This document shows positions 1 to 8,266 of a stretch of 64,000 nt of DNA, piece after piece. The stretch covers positions 48,089-112,088 of the forward strand of contig JAFXSC010000016.1 of NCBI GenBank assembly GCA_017525915.1, written 5' to 3'. The notes under the pieces are model-generated. The model was not told the DNA's origin and searched no databases. It saw nothing but the letters and a program-made list of their open reading frames with translations. Position 1 is the first letter of the stretch, and every line of letters starts with the position of its first letter. The translations under genes were made by a program, and so were the position numbers. The stretch is from Ruminococcus sp. (GTDB lineage Bacteria; Bacillota; Clostridia; Oscillospirales; Ruminococcaceae).

Positions 1-314
1 GACATTGCAAGCATCAATGCGTATACCACATTCCTCATAATAAGAAGTGCTGCCAATGATGTCACCGCCGCGCAGATAGCAAATGTGTTGTTATGACAGT
101 AGCAGCCAAGGTATCCGAATACAAGAACGGCAAGCGCAAAAGCCGTATGGACCAGGCCTATAAGACCTCCCGACATATATGTGAGAACTAAGTCCGCAGC
201 AGCGATCATTCCGCAGACAGCAACGTATATCTCGCATACCTTGTTTATAATAACCTGATTTTTCCGCATTCTCTCATGATTCACACGCAGAGCATTATCA
301 TTTTCGCTGGCCAT
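1..314 (-). CDS. Hypothetical membrane protein, C-terminal end outside window
   Basis: An open frame runs from an ATG at 312-314 to the left edge without a stop, so about 104 residues are visible and the C-terminus is missing. The N-terminus is polar (MASENDNALRVNHERMRKNQ) and is followed by at least three hydrophobic stretches, suggesting a small multi-pass inner-membrane protein with a cytoplasmic N-terminus. I recognise no family motif. It lies 28 bases downstream of the NERD-domain gene on the same strand and is probably cotranscribed with it. The reading frame is the only support, so the function is unknown. Confidence 0.6.
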   Translation of the reverse strand, partial: MASENDNALRVNHERMRKNQVIINKVCEIYVAVCGMIAAADLVLTYMSGGLIGLVHTAFALAVLVFGYLGCYCHNNTFAICAAVTSLAALLIMRNVVYALMLAM

Positions 315-342
315 ACCGTCGCTCCTTATTCTCCGGTTTATA

Positions 343-972
343 TCAGTCCCAGTCCTTCTTGTTGAACCTGTGGAAGAACTTTCTTATGGGATTTCTGACC
401 CTCAGCTTGTCAAAATACTCATATAGAATATCCTGATTGCAGCCGGCGTCCGGAAGGTTATTGGAATTAAAATAATCCTTGAACTGATCGAGCTTCATGC
501 CGACATTTGCTTCAAGTCTGAGGTCATTGTCAGCGAAAACAACAACGCCGTTGACCGGCACGTTCTCATATCCGCCCTTTTTGAGGTGGTGAGTAACGTT
601 GTCAATATGTGTCTTGTTCTGGAGCTCTGGGTTGTAGAGCTTGTGAGTTTTCTCGCCTATCGAGTGCTTGAGGTATTTAGAGCCGGACTTGCCGCTGAGA
701 GTTCCGGAGATGCCCTTGGTCTCAACAACAAGCACGCCGAATCTTCCGAATACAAGGTGGTCTATCTCGCAGGTCTTACGGTAAAGCGGCAGGAAAGCAT
801 TGTTCAGTACCTTCACCTTGTCATTCTTTCCGAGCTTCTTGATAACTCCTGCGACCTTGCGCTCGGCGGATCTGCCCTTGCGCTTTCCCTTGCTGAAATA
901 GGTCAGAAAGCTTACGACGAACAGCAGCACGATGAGCGCCGCGATTATTATGAGTATCGTTTTAGTTTCCAT
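343..972 (-). CDS. NERD-domain (nuclease-related) membrane-anchored protein
   Basis: This 209-residue protein begins with one strong membrane segment (about residues 5-26, TILIIIAALIVLLFVVSFL), followed by a basic linker and a NERD domain (about 40-150). The core motif CEIDHLVFGRFGVLVVETKG carries the Asp and the Glu-x-Lys of the restriction-endonuclease-like fold that NERD domains share. NERD proteins are widespread in Firmicutes, and their substrate is usually unknown. An anchored version with the domain in the cytoplasm is inferred from the positive residues after the membrane segment. The tail (residues about 180-209) is basic and rich in Phe, Arg and Lys. Family assignment is fairly sure; nuclease activity is not shown. 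Confidence 0.8.
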   Translation of the reverse strand: METKTILIIIAALIVLLFVVSFLTYFSKGKRKGRSAERKVAGVIKKLGKNDKVKVLNNAFLPLYRKTCEIDHLVFGRFGVLVVETKGISGTLSGKSGSKYLKHSIGEKTHKLYNPELQNKTHIDNVTHHLKKGGYENVPVNGVVVFADNDLRLEANVGMKLDQFKDYFNSNNLPDAGCNQDILYEYFDKLRVRNPIRKFFHRFNKKDWD

Positions 973-1069
973 ATTTTTCTCCTGATTTACTGAATATTTC
1001 AGAATTATCCTGCAATAATACTACCAGACGCAGAAGCGTCACAAATCCCTTGCAAAGAGGTGTTCTCAT

Positions 1070-1291
1070 ATGTGGGACAAATTAGCTCTTATTCTTCTGA
1101 TAATCGGAGGAATAAACTGGGGTCTGGTAGGAGTATTTGAGCTTGATATCATAGCATGGCTCTTTGGCGGTTCAGCATCCGTGATAAGCAGAGCGCTTTA
1201 CATTGTCGTAGCGCTTTCTGCCATCTGGTGCATTTCGCTTCTTTTCAGAAGCGAAGAAGAGCTTGCATACGACACAAGTTCAAACCGGTAA
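1070..1291 (+). CDS. DUF378 family small membrane protein
   Basis: This 73-residue protein has two membrane segments and the typical DUF378 opening: a short Lys-containing start, then LILLIIGGINWGLVGVFELD, where the GGINWGLVG motif is the family hallmark. The family (YuzA-like) is common in Firmicutes and has no assigned function. The ATG is preceded by an AGAGGTG ribosome site. The gene stands alone between the divergent NERD gene and the convergent rpsR operon. Family call is firm from the motif; no role can be given. Confidence 0.85.
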   Translation: MWDKLALILLIIGGINWGLVGVFELDIIAWLFGGSASVISRALYIVVALSAIWCISLLFRSEEELAYDTSSNR

Positions 1292-1371
1292 GACCTCTGA
1301 CCGCCGCTCCGCAGATGCCGTGGGAGCGGTCTCTACATAGCAGCCGCAGGTAACGGCTCGATATTAAACAA

Positions 1372-1397
1372 AAAGGGAGGCACATTTGCCTCCCTTT
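1372..1397 (-). terminator. Intrinsic terminator of the rpsF-ssb-rpsR operon
   Basis: A perfect 10-bp stem (AAAGGGAGGC / GCCTCCCTTT) with a 6-base loop begins 10 bases after the rpsR stop codon. On the minus strand it is followed by TTTTTGTTTAA, an adequate U-tract. Confidence 0.8.
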
Positions 1398-1406
1398 AAT
1401 TCACGA

Positions 1407-1649
1407 TCAATCGCTAACGTAAGGAAGCAGAGCGATGTGTCTTGCTCTCTTGATAGCAACTGTAAGCTCGCGCTGATGATAAGCGCAGGTACCTGTTACC
1501 CTTCTGGGAAGGATCTTAGCTCTTTCGGTCATGCACTTTCTGAGCTTAGCAAGGTCCTTATAGTCGATCCTGTCTATCCTGTCAGCGCAGAACATACAAA
1601 CCTTCTTGCGCGGCTTCTTGGCAGGACGGGCATTTCTTTCCTTTTCCAT
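1407..1649 (-). CDS. rpsR: 30S ribosomal protein S18
   Basis: This 80-residue protein is the normal size for bacterial S18. It has a basic N-terminus, the conserved [20 protein letters not shown] segment, and the arginine-rich [27 protein letters not shown] end that binds 16S rRNA in the platform beside S6. An N-terminal CMFC pair plus Cys residues further on give the zinc-ribbon-type CXXC variant of S18. It is the last gene of the classical rpsF-ssb-rpsR operon, 65 bases after ssb. Identification is certain. Confidence 0.97.
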   Translation of the reverse strand: MEKERNARPAKKPRKKVCMFCADRIDRIDYKDLAKLRKCMTERAKILPRRVTGTCAYHQRELTVAIKRARHIALLPYVSD

Positions 1650-1714
1650 AATTCAACTCGCACATCTGAAAAGATGTGTCCACTCCTTTCGTAAAAAATC
1701 GTATCAGTTTTCCG

Positions 1715-2215
1715 TTAGAACGGAACGTCGCCGTCTGAGAGTATTTCCTCGAAATCGCTCAGGGCGCCATAGGACATACTGTCGTTGTTCGGAGCAGCCG
1801 CCGCAGGAGCAGCCTGCTGGGGAGGAGCCTGAAAGTTATTGCGGGGGCTTCCGCCGTTGTTCTGATAACTGCCCTGACTGCCGCCTTCGCCCTTATTTCC
1901 GACGAATTCAGCATTATCAACCATAACGTCCATAGTGTAATGTGTAACGTCAGGGTGATTTTTGTCCTGGTAGTTATTGTTCCTGAGACTGCCTTCAACA
2001 CAGATCCACTTACCCTTGCTGAAATACTTCGAGATAAACTCAGCGGACTGTCTCCATGCGATGCACTGGATGAAATCTGCCTGTCTCTCGCCGGTATTCT
2101 TATCGGCAAATTTTCTGTCGATAGCAATTGTAAATCTGCATGATGCCACACCGCTCTGGGTCTGTCTGAGCTCAGGGTCAGCGGTGAGTCTTCCGACCAA
2201 AATAACCTTATTCAT
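1715..2215 (-). CDS. ssb: Single-stranded DNA-binding protein
   Basis: This 166-residue SSB starts with the canonical MNKVILVGRLTADPELR and has a complete OB-fold through about residue 108. A flexible Gly/Asn/Gln/Pro-rich linker follows, then an acidic tip ending SDGDVPF, the C-terminal hook that recruits replication and repair proteins. It acts as a homotetramer coating single-stranded DNA in replication, recombination and repair. It is the middle gene of the S6-SSB-S18 operon and is preceded by a strong GGAGGAAAC ribosome site. There is nothing unusual in length or motifs. Confidence 0.97.
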   Translation of the reverse strand: MNKVILVGRLTADPELRQTQSGVASCRFTIAIDRKFADKNTGERQADFIQCIAWRQSAEFISKYFSKGKWICVEGSLRNNNYQDKNHPDVTHYTMDVMVDNAEFVGNKGEGGSQGSYQNNGGSPRNNFQAPPQQAAPAAAAPNNDSMSYGALSDFEEILSDGDVPF

Positions 2216-2253
2216 CTGATGTTTCCTCCTTTAGAACCGAACTAACCTTTCAA

Positions 2254-2553
2254 TTATTCCTCGACAACAGTTACGAGTGAACGAAGAACACCGTCTGAAA
2301 GGTTGAGACGTCTTGAAAGATCAGCGGGGTAATCGGGAGCCGACTGGAACGTATAGATAACGTAGTAACCCTCTGTTTCGTCATTGATAGGATAAGCGAG
2401 CTTGCGCTTGCCCCAATCCTCATTGACTTCAACAGCTTCGGCGTGACGCTTGATCCTCTCCTCGAACTTCTGGACAAGAGCCTTCATAGTCTCTTCTCCG
2501 TCCTTAAGGCTGAAAACGACCATTACTTCATACTTAGCGGATACCTTTGCCAT
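2254..2553 (-). CDS. rpsF: 30S ribosomal protein S6
   Basis: This 99-residue S6 has the ferredoxin-like fold signature: YEVMVVFSLKDGEETMKALV at the start and the WGKRKLAYPINDETEGYYV motif in the middle, ending in a Leu-rich helix and VTVVEE. It forms a heterodimer with S18 on the 30S platform. It is the first gene of the rpsF-ssb-rpsR operon. The ATG follows GGAGGTGTACATTA. Transcription probably starts about 80 bases upstream at a consensus promoter, leaving a structured leader. Confidence 0.97.
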   Translation of the reverse strand: MAKVSAKYEVMVVFSLKDGEETMKALVQKFEERIKRHAEAVEVNEDWGKRKLAYPINDETEGYYVIYTFQSAPDYPADLSRRLNLSDGVLRSLVTVVEE

Positions 2554-2578
2554 TAATGTACACCTCCTTCTGGATCAT

Positions 2579-2598
2579 GCCCGCAACCAACTACGGGC
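2579..2598 (-). promoter_or_regulatory. rpsF leader hairpin, candidate S6:S18 autoregulatory site
   Basis: The rpsF 5' leader on the minus strand contains a GCCCG / CGGGC stem closing a 10-base loop, about 25 bases before the start codon. A second small hairpin (ATCGT..ACGAT) lies upstream of it. In several phyla the S6:S18 pair represses its own mRNA through a leader stem-loop; whether this hairpin is that motif is an inference from position only. Confidence 0.35.
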
Positions 2599-2633
2599 AA
2601 GGATAATAATATCGTTTCGCACGATACTTTTAC

Positions 2634-2662
2634 ATTATACCACTATAATCAAGGCTTGTCAA
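2634..2662 (-). promoter_or_regulatory. Sigma-A promoter of rpsF-ssb-rpsR
   Basis: Minus strand TTGACA, 17-bp spacer, TATAAT: a perfect consensus promoter about 80 bases upstream of the rpsF start codon. Confidence 0.85.
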
Positions 2663-2683
2663 GCAGTTTTTGCGGATTTTCTC

Positions 2684-2712
2684 AAAAAAATCCAGCCGGG
2701 GCTGCCGGCTGG
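2684..2712 (-). terminator. Intrinsic terminator of the aminotransferase gene
   Basis: Stem CCAGCCGG / CCGGCTGG (2692-2699 / 2705-2712) with a 5-base loop. It is followed on the minus strand by seven T residues. It lies 16 bases past the stop of the aminotransferase gene. Confidence 0.85.
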
Positions 2713-2728
2713 AAATATGCACTATATA

Positions 2729-4009
2729 TCAATCCATATCTGCGAGAAGTTTTTCTGCGCTTGCAAGCTTTACGCATATCGTAAAGAGCTCAACTGCCTT
2801 CTTCAGGTCCTCAACTGGCGGGAAGGTCGGTGCAAGGCGGATATTCTTATCCTCGGGGTCAACACCGTAGGGGAAAGTTGCACCTGCACCCGTGAGTGTA
2901 ACACCGGCGTCCGCACAGAGCTTGACTATCCTCTTGGCACAGCCGGGAAGTGCATTGAAGGAGATGAAGTAGCCGCCCTTCGGCTCGGTCCATGAACCGA
3001 TGCCAAGAGGAGCGATCTCCTTATCAAGTGCGCGGCATACGATCTCGAACTTCGGAGCTATGATCGCCATATGCTTTTTCATATGATCGCACATATTTTT
3101 GAATGTACCAAAGAATTTAACGTGGCGGAACTGGTTCATCTTGTCGTAGCTGATTATGCTGATGCCGAGGAACTTTTTGAGCTCGTCGATGTTTTCCCTG
3201 CTCGCCCCCATTACAGCAACGCCTGCTCCGGGGAAGGTTATCTTTGAAGTTGAACCGAATATATAAACAATGTTCTCATTGCCGAGCTTCTTAGCCTCAT
3301 CGAGAATGTTGAGGATAAGCTTCGGCTGGTCGGTGAGGTGGTGGATGCAGTATGCGTTATCCCAGAATATGCGGAAATCCTTTGCAGCAGGCTTGAGTCC
3401 GGCAAAGCGTCTGACGGTCTCGTCACTGTAACATATGCCGTCCGGATTTGAATACTGCGGAACGCACCAGATGCCCTTTATGCTGTCGTCCTCGGCAACG
3501 AGCTTCTCGATCATGTCCATATCAGGACCGTCAGCAGTCATGGGGATATTTATCATCTCAACGCCGAAGAATTCAGTTACCTTGAAGTGCCTGTCATAGC
3601 CGGGAACAGGACAGAGGAACTTGATCTTTCCACACTGTGACCACGGCTTTCCGCCGAGAACGCCCTTGTTGTAGGCGCACTGGACAGCCCAGAACATCGC
3701 ATTGAGGCTGGAATTTCCGAAGATTATGATCTCGTCCTCGTTAACGCCGATCATATCGGAAAAGAGCTCCTTAGCCTCAGGGATACCGTCGAGCAGTCCG
3801 TAATTGCGGACGTCCATGCCGTTCTCGCTCGTGAAATTGCCGTCATCGAAGACATTGAGCATATCCACGCTGAGTTCAAGCTGTTCCTTACAAGGATTGC
3901 CGCGCGACATATTGAGACAGAGCCCCTGCGCCTTGAAGTCGTTGTAGAGAGCCTCAGTCTCGTTCCTGAAGCTGACTAGCTGTTCCTTGTTCATCTGAGA
4001 TAAATTCAT
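2729..4009 (-). CDS. Class I aminotransferase, aspartate aminotransferase Ic-like
   Basis: This 426-residue PLP enzyme begins MNLSQMNKEQLVSFRNETEA. The PLP-binding Lys sits in FGSTSKITFPGAGVAVMGAS. A substrate-binding Asn/Asp/Tyr set (SNPDGICYSDE and FWDNAY) and a C-terminal GGYFISFNA / NIRLAPTFPP arginine region are also present. The long N-terminal segment and the MSRGNP motif place it with the MocR-like/AspT (subgroup Ic) aminotransferases described from Corynebacterium, which interconvert aspartate and glutamate. Exact substrate is inferred. It is monocistronic, with its own promoter and terminator. Confidence 0.85.
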   Translation of the reverse strand: MNLSQMNKEQLVSFRNETEALYNDFKAQGLCLNMSRGNPCKEQLELSVDMLNVFDDGNFTSENGMDVRNYGLLDGIPEAKELFSDMIGVNEDEIIIFGNSSLNAMFWAVQCAYNKGVLGGKPWSQCGKIKFLCPVPGYDRHFKVTEFFGVEMINIPMTADGPDMDMIEKLVAEDDSIKGIWCVPQYSNPDGICYSDETVRRFAGLKPAAKDFRIFWDNAYCIHHLTDQPKLILNILDEAKKLGNENIVYIFGSTSKITFPGAGVAVMGASRENIDELKKFLGISIISYDKMNQFRHVKFFGTFKNMCDHMKKHMAIIAPKFEIVCRALDKEIAPLGIGSWTEPKGGYFISFNALPGCAKRIVKLCADAGVTLTGAGATFPYGVDPEDKNIRLAPTFPPVEDLKKAVELFTICVKLASAEKLLADMD

Positions 4010-4052
4010 ATCGGTACCTCACCTTTCAGAAATTGATAGTCTACCTGTTAAA

Positions 4053-4081
4053 AGTATATCATAGCGCCGTGTTTTTTGCAA
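4053..4081 (-). promoter_or_regulatory. Promoter of the aminotransferase gene
   Basis: Minus strand TTGCAA, 17 bp, TATACT, about 45 bases upstream of the start codon. The rest of the 326-base gap between the two divergent genes (4010-4335) holds this promoter, the plus-strand promoter at 4230, and AT-rich sequence in which I see no further gene. Confidence 0.65.
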
Positions 4082-4229
4082 GTGACAATATAACAAATAT
4101 TAGGTAGTGAAAAGCGGATTTTTTGGCGTTTTCAGCATTATCAGCCTAATTACTGGGATAAACGCGGTCAAAACCCACTGAAAAGGCTTCCGTTCATTGT
4201 TGGTGTTTCACAAAAACATTCCGTATATC

Positions 4230-4258
4230 TTGACAATTCACGGATAATTTGTTATAAT
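4230..4258 (+). promoter_or_regulatory. Sigma-A promoter of the transglutaminase-dockerin gene
   Basis: TTGACA, 17 bp, TATAAT, a perfect consensus 78 bases before the ATG. The intervening leader is AT-rich. An AACGGAGG ribosome site precedes the ATG. Confidence 0.8.
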
Positions 4259-4335
4259 GCAATTAGGTATACGAATACCGAATAGAAATATATATGGGAA
4301 TTAGGGAATATTATTTCTGAAACGGAGGCTTCGTT

Positions 4336-6009
4336 ATGAAAAAAGTATTCTCGTTAGTTTTATCAGGAGCTTTGATGCTCGCATTTTCTGCCCAGCCATT
4401 TGCTGCGGCAGCTGTCCCCATGTTTTCAGCTGAGGAAAGCACCGATGCGTTTTCCGGTGAAGACCAGGTGATCTTTTCCGGCTTTACCCTCTCACAGGGT
4501 CCCTCAGCCCAGTTCAACAGAAACAAGGACGCTTATAATTACGGCTTTTACGAGTACCTTGAAGACGACACCTATGACTCAAAGCTTGATGCAAACAACG
4601 CTGCAGTCTATGCCGCTTTCACGGAACTCATCACACCTTCAACAGACCCGATAACGATAGCTCTTCCCAATCCGATCACATTCTACACTTCCTCACCAAC
4701 TCAGTCCGGTTTCTCCGAAACCGATAAGGAAACATACAAGAATGCAGTCGCATCAGCCTGTCAGTCAGGCGCAGACGCTGCCCTATTCGATATTCCCGAG
4801 CTTTTCTGGCTTGAAGAAAGCAGGATAGGAATAAATACATACCAGAACGGTCCTACTTACTCTTATTCAAAGAAAAAGTACAAATTCACGATAACTGCTC
4901 TGGTCCTCTATCCGAATTATTATCAGGTCTACAATTCGCTTGAAGAAGTTGAAGAATACCGCAGAGCTCTCGGAGATGCCGCAAACAACTATATCCTCGA
5001 TGATACTTCTGCTTCACGCTATGACAAGCTCAGATATATCCACGACCAGATATGCTACAACACTTCCTACCTTCTTGACGCTCCGTTTTCTTCGTCATGT
5101 ATCGGTTCGCTGGTAGAGCATGAGGTAGTCTGCGAGGGCTATTCAGAGGGCTTCAAGTACATCTGTGACCTCCTCGATATCCCCTGCGTGTGCGTTTTCG
5201 GCAACCTCGACGTGGATACCAACATCGGTCATATGTGGAACTACGTCCAGATGGACGACGGCAAGTGGTACGCTGTCGATGTTACATGGGACGACTACGA
5301 CGGCTACGCCGGCAAGGATATAGTATACACCTACTTCCTCAAAGGTTCCAGAAAGTTCAACACCGACCATTCCGAGAACGAATACTATGGCATCACCTAT
5401 TTCGATTACCCGGATATCGCAGTCGATGATTACGACCCGAACAACGTTGTAACAACCACGACTACCACCACTACAACTACTACATCTTCGACCTCAACCA
5501 CCACAACAACTGAGGACACCACGACCTCGACTACAACTACCACTGAGGACACCACGACCTCGACTACAACTACCACTGAGGACACCACGGCCTCGACTAC
5601 AACTACCACTGAGGACACCACGGCCCCGACTACAACAACAACTGAGGACACCACGACCTCGACCACAACTACGGCGGAGGACACCACGACCTCGACCACT
5701 ACCACGACCGAGGACACCACGACCTCGACCACAACTACGACGGAGGGCACCACAACCTCAACCACTACCACAACTGAGGACACGACCACTTCAACAACGA
5801 CCGTCACTGAGCCGCCTGAGCCTGATTACAGCAGCGGTGATATAGATCAGGACGGCGAAACTACGATCGCTGACCTCGTCAGCCTTCTGAACGGTCTGCT
5901 CGGCAGAAAGGGCGGTACTGCTGCCGATGTTAATTCAAGCGGACGCGCAGATGTCTTCGATGCGATAATCCTCAGAAGGATCATATTCTTAAAACCGCGT
6001 ATCTCATGA
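4336..6009 (+). CDS. Secreted transglutaminase-like protein with Thr-rich linker and C-terminal dockerin
   Basis: This 557-residue protein has a signal peptide (residues about 1-25, ending near AAAAVP) and an N-terminal region of unknown fold. A transglutaminase-like core (about 215-345) shows the catalytic triad in context: Cys in HEVVCEGYSEGFK, His in GHMWNYVQ and Asp in WYAVDVTWDD. Next comes a linker of about 120 residues that is nearly all Thr with periodic ED or EG pairs, and finally a dockerin (GDIDQDGETTIADLV and ADVNSSGRADVFDAI, two Asp-rich calcium loops). The dockerin implies binding to a cohesin on a cellulosomal scaffoldin or cell-surface anchor. Such cores act as proteases or cross-linkers, so the substrate is unknown. 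Monocistronic, with a strong promoter and terminator. Confidence 0.88.
   Translation: MKKVFSLVLSGALMLAFSAQPFAAAAVPMFSAEESTDAFSGEDQVIFSGFTLSQGPSAQFNRNKDAYNYGFYEYLEDDTYDSKLDANNAAVYAAFTELITPSTDPITIALPNPITFYTSSPTQSGFSETDKETYKNAVASACQSGADAALFDIPELFWLEESRIGINTYQNGPTYSYSKKKYKFTITALVLYPNYYQVYNSLEEVEEYRRALGDAANNYILDDTSASRYDKLRYIHDQICYNTSYLLDAPFSSSCIGSLVEHEVVCEGYSEGFKYICDLLDIPCVCVFGNLDVDTNIGHMWNYVQMDDGKWYAVDVTWDDYDGYAGKDIVYTYFLKGSRKFNTDHSENEYYGITYFDYPDIAVDDYDPNNVVTTTTTTTTTTTSSTSTTTTTEDTTTSTTTTTEDTTTSTTTTTEDTTASTTTTTEDTTAPTTTTTEDTTTSTTTTAEDTTTSTTTTTEDTTTSTTTTTEGTTTSTTTTTEDTTTSTTTVTEPPEPDYSSGDIDQDGETTIADLVSLLNGLLGRKGGTAADVNSSGRADVFDAIILRRIIFLKPRIS
5448..5805 (+). repeat. Tandem 33-bp repeat coding the Thr-rich linker
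   Basis: About nine imperfect copies of an 11-codon unit (GAGGACACCACGACCTCGAC plus five Thr codons) encode EDTTTSTTTTT. The unit ends vary between Asp/Gly and Ser/Ala/Pro. Array length is likely to vary between strains. Linkers of this kind are typical spacers before dockerins. Confidence 0.85.
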
Positions 6010-6014
6010 TACAG

Positions 6015-6053
6015 CAAAAAAGCTCCGGTGCAAAACCGGAGCTTTTGATTTTT
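6015..6053. terminator. Bidirectional intrinsic terminator between convergent genes
   Basis: Perfect 9-bp stem AGCTCCGGT / ACCGGAGCT (6021-6029 / 6035-6043). It is followed by TTTTGATTTTT on the plus strand and by six T residues on the minus strand. Confidence 0.9.
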
Positions 6054-6541
6054 CAGTTTTTCTTGAAGAGCTGTCTGATAACAAGTCCTGCGCCTGCTGC
6101 GGTGAGACCGAACATTATCAGGAATGTATAAGCGCTCGTAGTTTTCCAGTAAAGATGAGTTGTGAGGAACACGCTGGCAAGGATTATAGCAATGCCTATC
6201 GCAAATACGATCCAGCCGAAGATCTTCCTTTCCATCATGAAAAGCATACCGATACCGATAACAGCCGGAAGCATTACCATTCCGTTTGATAAGTGGAACG
6301 AACCGATGTGATAGCTGTACAAGCCCCAGTTGCTTGTAACATTGATGTTCTGGAGTATCATATAGATACCAACTGCGAGCATTACGAGTCCTACAAAGAA
6401 CTGCATGAGATCGCCGTCCGTAGTGCTGCCGCTCCCGGAGCTTCTGCTTCCGGAGGAACGTTCGTGTCCGGTAGAGATATTGTGACTGCGAAGCTCGTTG
6501 TAGATCTTATTGAGCTCGTCATCGCCTGTGCTTTTAGCCAT
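6053..6541 (-). CDS. Hypothetical membrane protein
   Basis: This 162-residue protein has a polar Ser/Gly-rich cytoplasmic-looking N-terminus (residues 1-45) and four hydrophobic segments (about 47-65, 85-102, 107-127 and 137-157), with a Lys-rich end. I recognise no family. It has its own promoter, which overlaps the end of the PBP gene upstream, and a GGGGGTC ribosome site. Only topology can be described. Confidence 0.75.
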   Translation of the reverse strand: MAKSTGDDELNKIYNELRSHNISTGHERSSGSRSSGSGSTTDGDLMQFFVGLVMLAVGIYMILQNINVTSNWGLYSYHIGSFHLSNGMVMLPAVIGIGMLFMMERKIFGWIVFAIGIAIILASVFLTTHLYWKTTSAYTFLIMFGLTAAGAGLVIRQLFKKN

Positions 6542-6589
6542 AGGATGACCCCCTTATCTTATATTTGCGAGCCGCGGCTCACAGCTAAC

Positions 6590-6618
6590 ATTATATAATA
6601 AAACGCGGATTTTGTCAA
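6590..6618 (-). promoter_or_regulatory. Sigma-A promoter of the 6053-6541 membrane protein gene
   Basis: Minus strand TTGACA, 17 bp, TATAAT, 50 bases before the start codon. The -35 box overlaps the last codons of the upstream PBP gene. Confidence 0.8.
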
Positions 6619-8147
6619 TAGCTCACCACTATGTCGATTATTCCTTTGTAAAACATTGCCGAATCACTGGCAAAGCTGAATCCGTGCTCTTGTGGATTCT
6701 GTATCTGCATGACGATAATATATGAGCCGTTGTTCTTGTAATCGGAATAGTCAGAAAACTCCGGCTCTGAGTCAGAATTGTCGTTATCGTTTTTCAGGCA
6801 GCCGGTAATGTAGAGGAAGTCCCCTGCCCCGGTCTCGGCAGTACCGGTCTTTGCGTAGAGGGTATAGCCTGCGGGAGAGGCAAATCCGAATTTATCGGCG
6901 ACGCCCTTCATGCCCTCGAGGAGGGGGGAGCGGTACTCCCGGGGAATGGACGCAATCTTATCATACGGCTTGCTGCCGTCTTTCTCATTACTGGTGATAT
7001 CGTTGGTATCGCCATAGCTTTTGACCGCAAAGGGTTTTACCATATCGCCGAAAACAGCTTCCCTGCCGAGTGCGGCAAGGTACAGCGGACAGGTCCTGAC
7101 GTACGCCTGACCGAAGGCGCTGCGCCTGAGATCGTCATTGCAGTATATCTCGATATAGTTTTCGAGCGGACCAAAGTCGCATTCCACGGGACAGTCATTG
7201 CCGAAGCTGAAAATGCTTTTGAGGTCGCTGAGAACGGTCTCCGTGCCTATCTGCTGGAAAGACTTGGCAAAGAAAACGTTACTCGAATCAATGATAGCCG
7301 AAACAAGGCTTCTCTCCATAGGATAAAGGTAGCTTTCGGTGTCCCAGTTCCAGTTGTGGACAGTCGAACCGTCATCGGTCCAGCTGCCTTCGTCGTAAAG
7401 TGAGGTAATGCCGTTCTTTTCGGAAATCACGGCAGACATGATCTTGAAACACGAGCCGGGTGCGGCATTCTGGAAAGCCTTGTTGCAGAAAGCACCGGAA
7501 TGGATACTGCTTGCGTAGTTCTCGTCATTGCGGTAAAGCTCCGGATCGTATGATGGATAGGATACCTCTGCCATGAGCGAACCGTCAGTACGCATCACAA
7601 CGACCGAGCCGACAAGGTTGTTGCTCTGCATATATTCAAAAACTGCGTTCTGGACGTCGCCTTCAAAGGTAAGGCGGACGGACCGTCCCACGTTATCGCG
7701 GCCCTGAACGGGAGTGGGATTGCTTACCCTGAGCTGCTCATCAAGAACAGCGTCAAGCCCTGCGGAAAGAGGATCAAGGATATTGGCAAAGCTGACCTTA
7801 TAGCCTGAATTGTAGTGACGCGCTCCGGTATCTCCCTCGTAATTGCTGTACACGAGGATATTGCCCCTGACGTCGCAGATATCACCCTTGATATCCGCAG
7901 TCGGAGCGGTCGTATCAGCCGGGACGGACGTGGTTTCAGAAGCAGTCACAGCAGCTGCTGTCGTTGCGGCTGAAGGCATTGTTTCGTCATATATTTTATC
8001 ATTACCCACTACACCGTTATTTCCGCCGGACATATCGAGACCGCCGAGGCTGTTGCTTCCGCTCATATCTGACGAACATGAGAACAAGGCGGTCAGTGCG
8101 GCAGCGGAAATGCAGGCGGCGATGAGCCTTTTAACGCAAAACTGCAT
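6615..8147 (-). CDS. Lipoprotein penicillin-binding transpeptidase
   Basis: This 510-residue protein starts with a lipoprotein signal: a basic start and a hydrophobic stretch ending LFSC, giving lipidation at Cys24. A low-complexity Ser/Thr linker follows (to about 85). The transpeptidase domain (about 175-500) has all three active-site boxes: S232-C-F-K235 in PGSCFKIMSAV, SSN at 288-290, and KTG at 433-435 in YAKTGTAETG. It should cross-link peptidoglycan on the outer face of the membrane and be inhibited by beta-lactams. It resembles the PbpA/FtsI-type class B domain, but its N-terminal dimerisation region is short and it uses lipid anchoring rather than a membrane helix. It is preceded by a leader with its own hairpin (8267-8300). 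Confidence 0.85.
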   Translation of the reverse strand: MQFCVKRLIAACISAAALTALFSCSSDMSGSNSLGGLDMSGGNNGVVGNDKIYDETMPSAATTAAAVTASETTSVPADTTAPTADIKGDICDVRGNILVYSNYEGDTGARHYNSGYKVSFANILDPLSAGLDAVLDEQLRVSNPTPVQGRDNVGRSVRLTFEGDVQNAVFEYMQSNNLVGSVVVMRTDGSLMAEVSYPSYDPELYRNDENYASSIHSGAFCNKAFQNAAPGSCFKIMSAVISEKNGITSLYDEGSWTDDGSTVHNWNWDTESYLYPMERSLVSAIIDSSNVFFAKSFQQIGTETVLSDLKSIFSFGNDCPVECDFGPLENYIEIYCNDDLRRSAFGQAYVRTCPLYLAALGREAVFGDMVKPFAVKSYGDTNDITSNEKDGSKPYDKIASIPREYRSPLLEGMKGVADKFGFASPAGYTLYAKTGTAETGAGDFLYITGCLKNDNDNSDSEPEFSDYSDYKNNGSYIIVMQIQNPQEHGFSFASDSAMFYKGIIDIVVSY

Positions 8148-8266
8148 TCATATACTTCCCTTCGTAGCATCAGGGCAATGCCCTGCAAGAATATTATACT
8201 ATCAATTGCTGCCCTCGTCAATTACCAAACGGTAACAGTTTTCCGGGAAAGCGGACATAAAAATAT

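Noticed and set aside
586-993. Plus-strand frame over the NERD gene
   Set aside because: Antisense to a clear NERD-domain protein, without family similarity.
5430-5807. Long reverse-strand frame coding for a valine-only type protein
   Set aside because: It is the mirror of the Thr-rich repeat array of the transglutaminase-dockerin gene; composition is an artefact of the repeat and it has no ribosome site.
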